Positions 51,368 through 53,083 of a DNA stretch of 53,083 nucleotides are shown here, piece by piece. How positions within the stretch are numbered: the first letter of the stretch is position 1; each line of letters opens with the position of its first letter. Under the pieces are notes generated by a model. That model was not told the DNA's origin and did no database searches. It saw only the letters and a list, made by a program, of their open reading frames with translations. The DNA comes from Ignavibacteriaceae bacterium. GTDB taxonomy: Bacteria > Bacteroidota > Ignavibacteria > Ignavibacteriales > Ignavibacteriaceae. A program made the position numbers and the translations under genes. Location of the stretch: the NCBI GenBank assembly GCA_014860115.1, contig JACZKK010000056.1, positions 1 through 53,083 on the forward strand, read 5' to 3'.

Positions 51368-53083
51368 ATGAGTGAACATACATCAGGAGCAATAAAGGGA
51401 CTTCCGGAAAATGCTTACAAAGAGCTGAAACCCGGCGAACAGTACACCCCATTAATGCCAGCAAACACAACGCCGCAGGAAATAACTGTTTATTCTGTAA
51501 CAATGGGTTTGCTGATGGCAGTGCTCTTCTCGGCTGCAGCAGCTTATCTTGGATTAAAGATCGGACAGGTGTTTGAAGCGGCAATACCAATTGCAATTAT
51601 TGCAGTCGGTGTTTCAACTTTGCTAAAGATTAAGGGCTCGCTTGGACAAAATATAATTATTCAATCAATCGGACAGAACTCAGGATTGATAGTAGCTGGA
51701 GCCATCTTCACAATTCCCGCCCTGTATATATTAAATCTTGAAGCGCACTTCTACCAGATATTTTTAGCTTCTGCTTTTGGAGGTTTCCTTGGAATTTTAT
51801 TTCTGGTTCCCTTCAGAAAATATTTTGTTGCAGAAATGCACGGCAAGTTCCCCTTCCCCGAAGCAACTGCAACAACAGAAATTCTTGTTGCCGGAGAAAA
51901 AGGTGGAAAGCAAGCACTTGTTTTAGTTGTAAGCGGACTGATTGGAGGTGTTTACGATTTCATCATCGCAACTTTCGGTTGGTGGGGTGAAGTATTTACA
52001 ACTAGGGTTTTTGCTTTCGGTGAAACTCTTGCCGATCAATTCAAGCTTGTTTTTAGATTGAATCTTGGTTCTGCTGTTATGGGGCTTGGTTATATAGTGG
52101 GATTAAAATATGCTGCAATTATAGCTGCAGGATCTTTCGTATCCTGGTATTTGCTGATTCCGGTCATTTCTTTTATAGGGAGTGGACTTACTGAAACATT
52201 CGGCACAGGAGCTACAAAATTAATTTCTGCAATGAGTGCCGAGGAAATCTTCAGGCAATATGTACGTCACGTTGGTATTGGTGGTATTGCAATGGCAGGT
52301 ATCATCGGAATTATTCGTTCATCAAAAATTATTCGCGATGCTATCAGTTTAGGCTTTAAGGAAATATTTGAGAAGAAACACACAAACAATACACAACTCA
52401 GAACCCAGAGAGATCTTCCTATGAAAATAATTGTTGTCGGTATAGTGCTTACAGCAATTCTTCTTTTAGTTTTCTTCTATATGGGTGTTGTTTATAATAT
52501 TGGCTGGGCACTTGCCGGATTGCTCATTGTTCTTGTGATCGCATTCCTTTTCACTACTGTTGCAGCTAATGCAATTGCAATTGTTGGAACGAACCCCGTA
52601 AGTGGAATGACTTTGATGACACTGATTCTTTCTTCAATCATTCTTACTTCCGTTGGATTAAAAGGCAGTTCCGGAATGATTGCCGCATTAATTATCGGCG
52701 GAGTTGTTTGTACTGCATTATCAATGGCTGGCGGCTTTATCACTGATCTTAAAATCGGTTACTGGCTTGGTTCAACTCCATTAAAGCAGGAAAGATGGAA
52801 ATTCCTTGGTGTGCTTGTGTCAGCATTAACTGTTGGTTTTGTTATTATGATTTTGAATGAAACTTATGGCTTTGTTGGTGATGGAGCTCTTGTTGCGCCA
52901 CAGGCAAATGCAATGGCCGCAGTAATTCAACCTTTAATGGATCAACAGCCGGCACCGTGGACGCTTTACATTGTCGGAGCTATTCTCGCTTTAGTACTAA
53001 CGATGATAAAAGTTCCAGCACTTGCTTTTGCACTCGGAATGTATATTCCACTTGAACTTAACACTCCTCTGCTTGTTGGTGGA
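51368..53083 (+). CDS. OPT family oligopeptide transporter (cut by window end)
   Basis: Inner-membrane uptake of peptides by the OPT family. The reading frame starts at the ATG at 51368 (MSEHTSGAIKGLPENAY; AGGA nine bases upstream) and stays open for 572 codons to the window end. At least ten membrane segments are visible; signatures include FSAAAAYLGLKIGQVFEAAIPIA, QSIGQNSG, FPFPEATATTEILVAGEKGG and TNPVSGMTLMTLI. The C-terminal part is missing. It is 11 bases downstream of the subtilase gene and most likely shares its transcript, so extracellular cleavage and uptake of the products may be coupled. Confidence 0.92.
   Translation, partial: MSEHTSGAIKGLPENAYKELKPGEQYTPLMPANTTPQEITVYSVTMGLLMAVLFSAAAAYLGLKIGQVFEAAIPIAIIAVGVSTLLKIKGSLGQNIIIQSIGQNSGLIVAGAIFTIPALYILNLEAHFYQIFLASAFGGFLGILFLVPFRKYFVAEMHGKFPFPEATATTEILVAGEKGGKQALVLVVSGLIGGVYDFIIATFGWWGEVFTTRVFAFGETLADQFKLVFRLNLGSAVMGLGYIVGLKYAAIIAAGSFVSWYLLIPVISFIGSGLTETFGTGATKLISAMSAEEIFRQYVRHVGIGGIAMAGIIGIIRSSKIIRDAISLGFKEIFEKKHTNNTQLRTQRDLPMKIIVVGIVLTAILLLVFFYMGVVYNIGWALAGLLIVLVIAFLFTTVAANAIAIVGTNPVSGMTLMTLILSSIILTSVGLKGSSGMIAALIIGGVVCTALSMAGGFITDLKIGYWLGSTPLKQERWKFLGVLVSALTVGFVIMILNETYGFVGDGALVAPQANAMAAVIQPLMDQQPAPWTLYIVGAILALVLTMIKVPALAFALGMYIPLELNTPLLVGG

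Overview
The window looks like chromosome of a free-living, AT-rich member of the Ignavibacteria/Chlorobi side of the Bacteroidota (FCB group). Three secreted proteins end in a type A type IX secretion (T9SS) sorting domain beginning with an NPFNPST-like motif. A group II geranylgeranylglyceryl-phosphate-synthase-type enzyme is present, and several outer-membrane barrels and surface lipoproteins are encoded. Clear Shine-Dalgarno sites (AGGAG or AAGGAG) precede many genes, which fits Ignavibacteria better than Bacteroidia. I saw no tRNA, rRNA, CRISPR array, prophage or IS transposase. The placement is inference from gene content; no search was run.

Layout. 1-8.3 kb: start of glutamate dehydrogenase (partial, minus), an M24 peptidase, a frameshifted beta-propeller lipoprotein, aat, carbamate kinase, a CBS protein, an outer-membrane barrel, an MlaF-like ATPase and a DUF4397 lipoprotein. 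8.4-13.6 kb: a DinB-like protein, a 1284-residue lamin-tail/CARDB surface protein and an SDR. 13.7-18.4 kb: a same-strand cluster of a cysteine-cluster protein, rpoN, a membrane methyltransferase, hslV and hslU. 18.5-22.8 kb: two T9SS cargo proteins, one a YCF48/BNR-like propeller and one a pentaheme cytochrome. 22.8-31.2 kb: small membrane and coiled-coil proteins, an iodotyrosine-deiodinase-like nitroreductase, a DUF4097 lipoprotein, thioredoxin, a cell-wall amidase, a second ICMT-like protein, a Trm112-like protein, the GGGPS-type synthase, gmhA and a DUF192 protein. 31.2-43.4 kb: an alpha/beta hydrolase, an M14 carboxypeptidase with a T9SS domain, a dicarboxylate/glutamate symporter, hemW, a DUF6588-like barrel, recN, a NUDIX hydrolase, a DUF1232 protein and an S9 peptidase. 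43.4-53.1 kb: a methyltransferase, rlmD, three surface proteins, an RsmI-like enzyme, a subtilase resembling tripeptidyl peptidase II, and an OPT peptide transporter cut by the window end.

The genes together suggest a protein- and peptide-degrading heterotroph. There are secreted or periplasmic peptidases (M14, S8, S9), peptide and amino-acid uptake (OPT, DAACS symporter), a cytosolic M24 peptidase, glutamate dehydrogenase and carbamate kinase. This is inference from co-occurrence.

The most unusual signal is a dense population of short palindromic dispersed elements of several families. They sit between genes, nest inside one another (32229-32359), and also lie in frame inside protein-coding sequence: the same 30-bp element occurs at the same place in three T9SS sorting domains, and another type lies inside the S8 protease. 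A second notable feature is a 7-bp tandem repeat (2263-2285) whose third copy breaks a lipoprotein gene; removing one copy restores a 450-residue reading frame.
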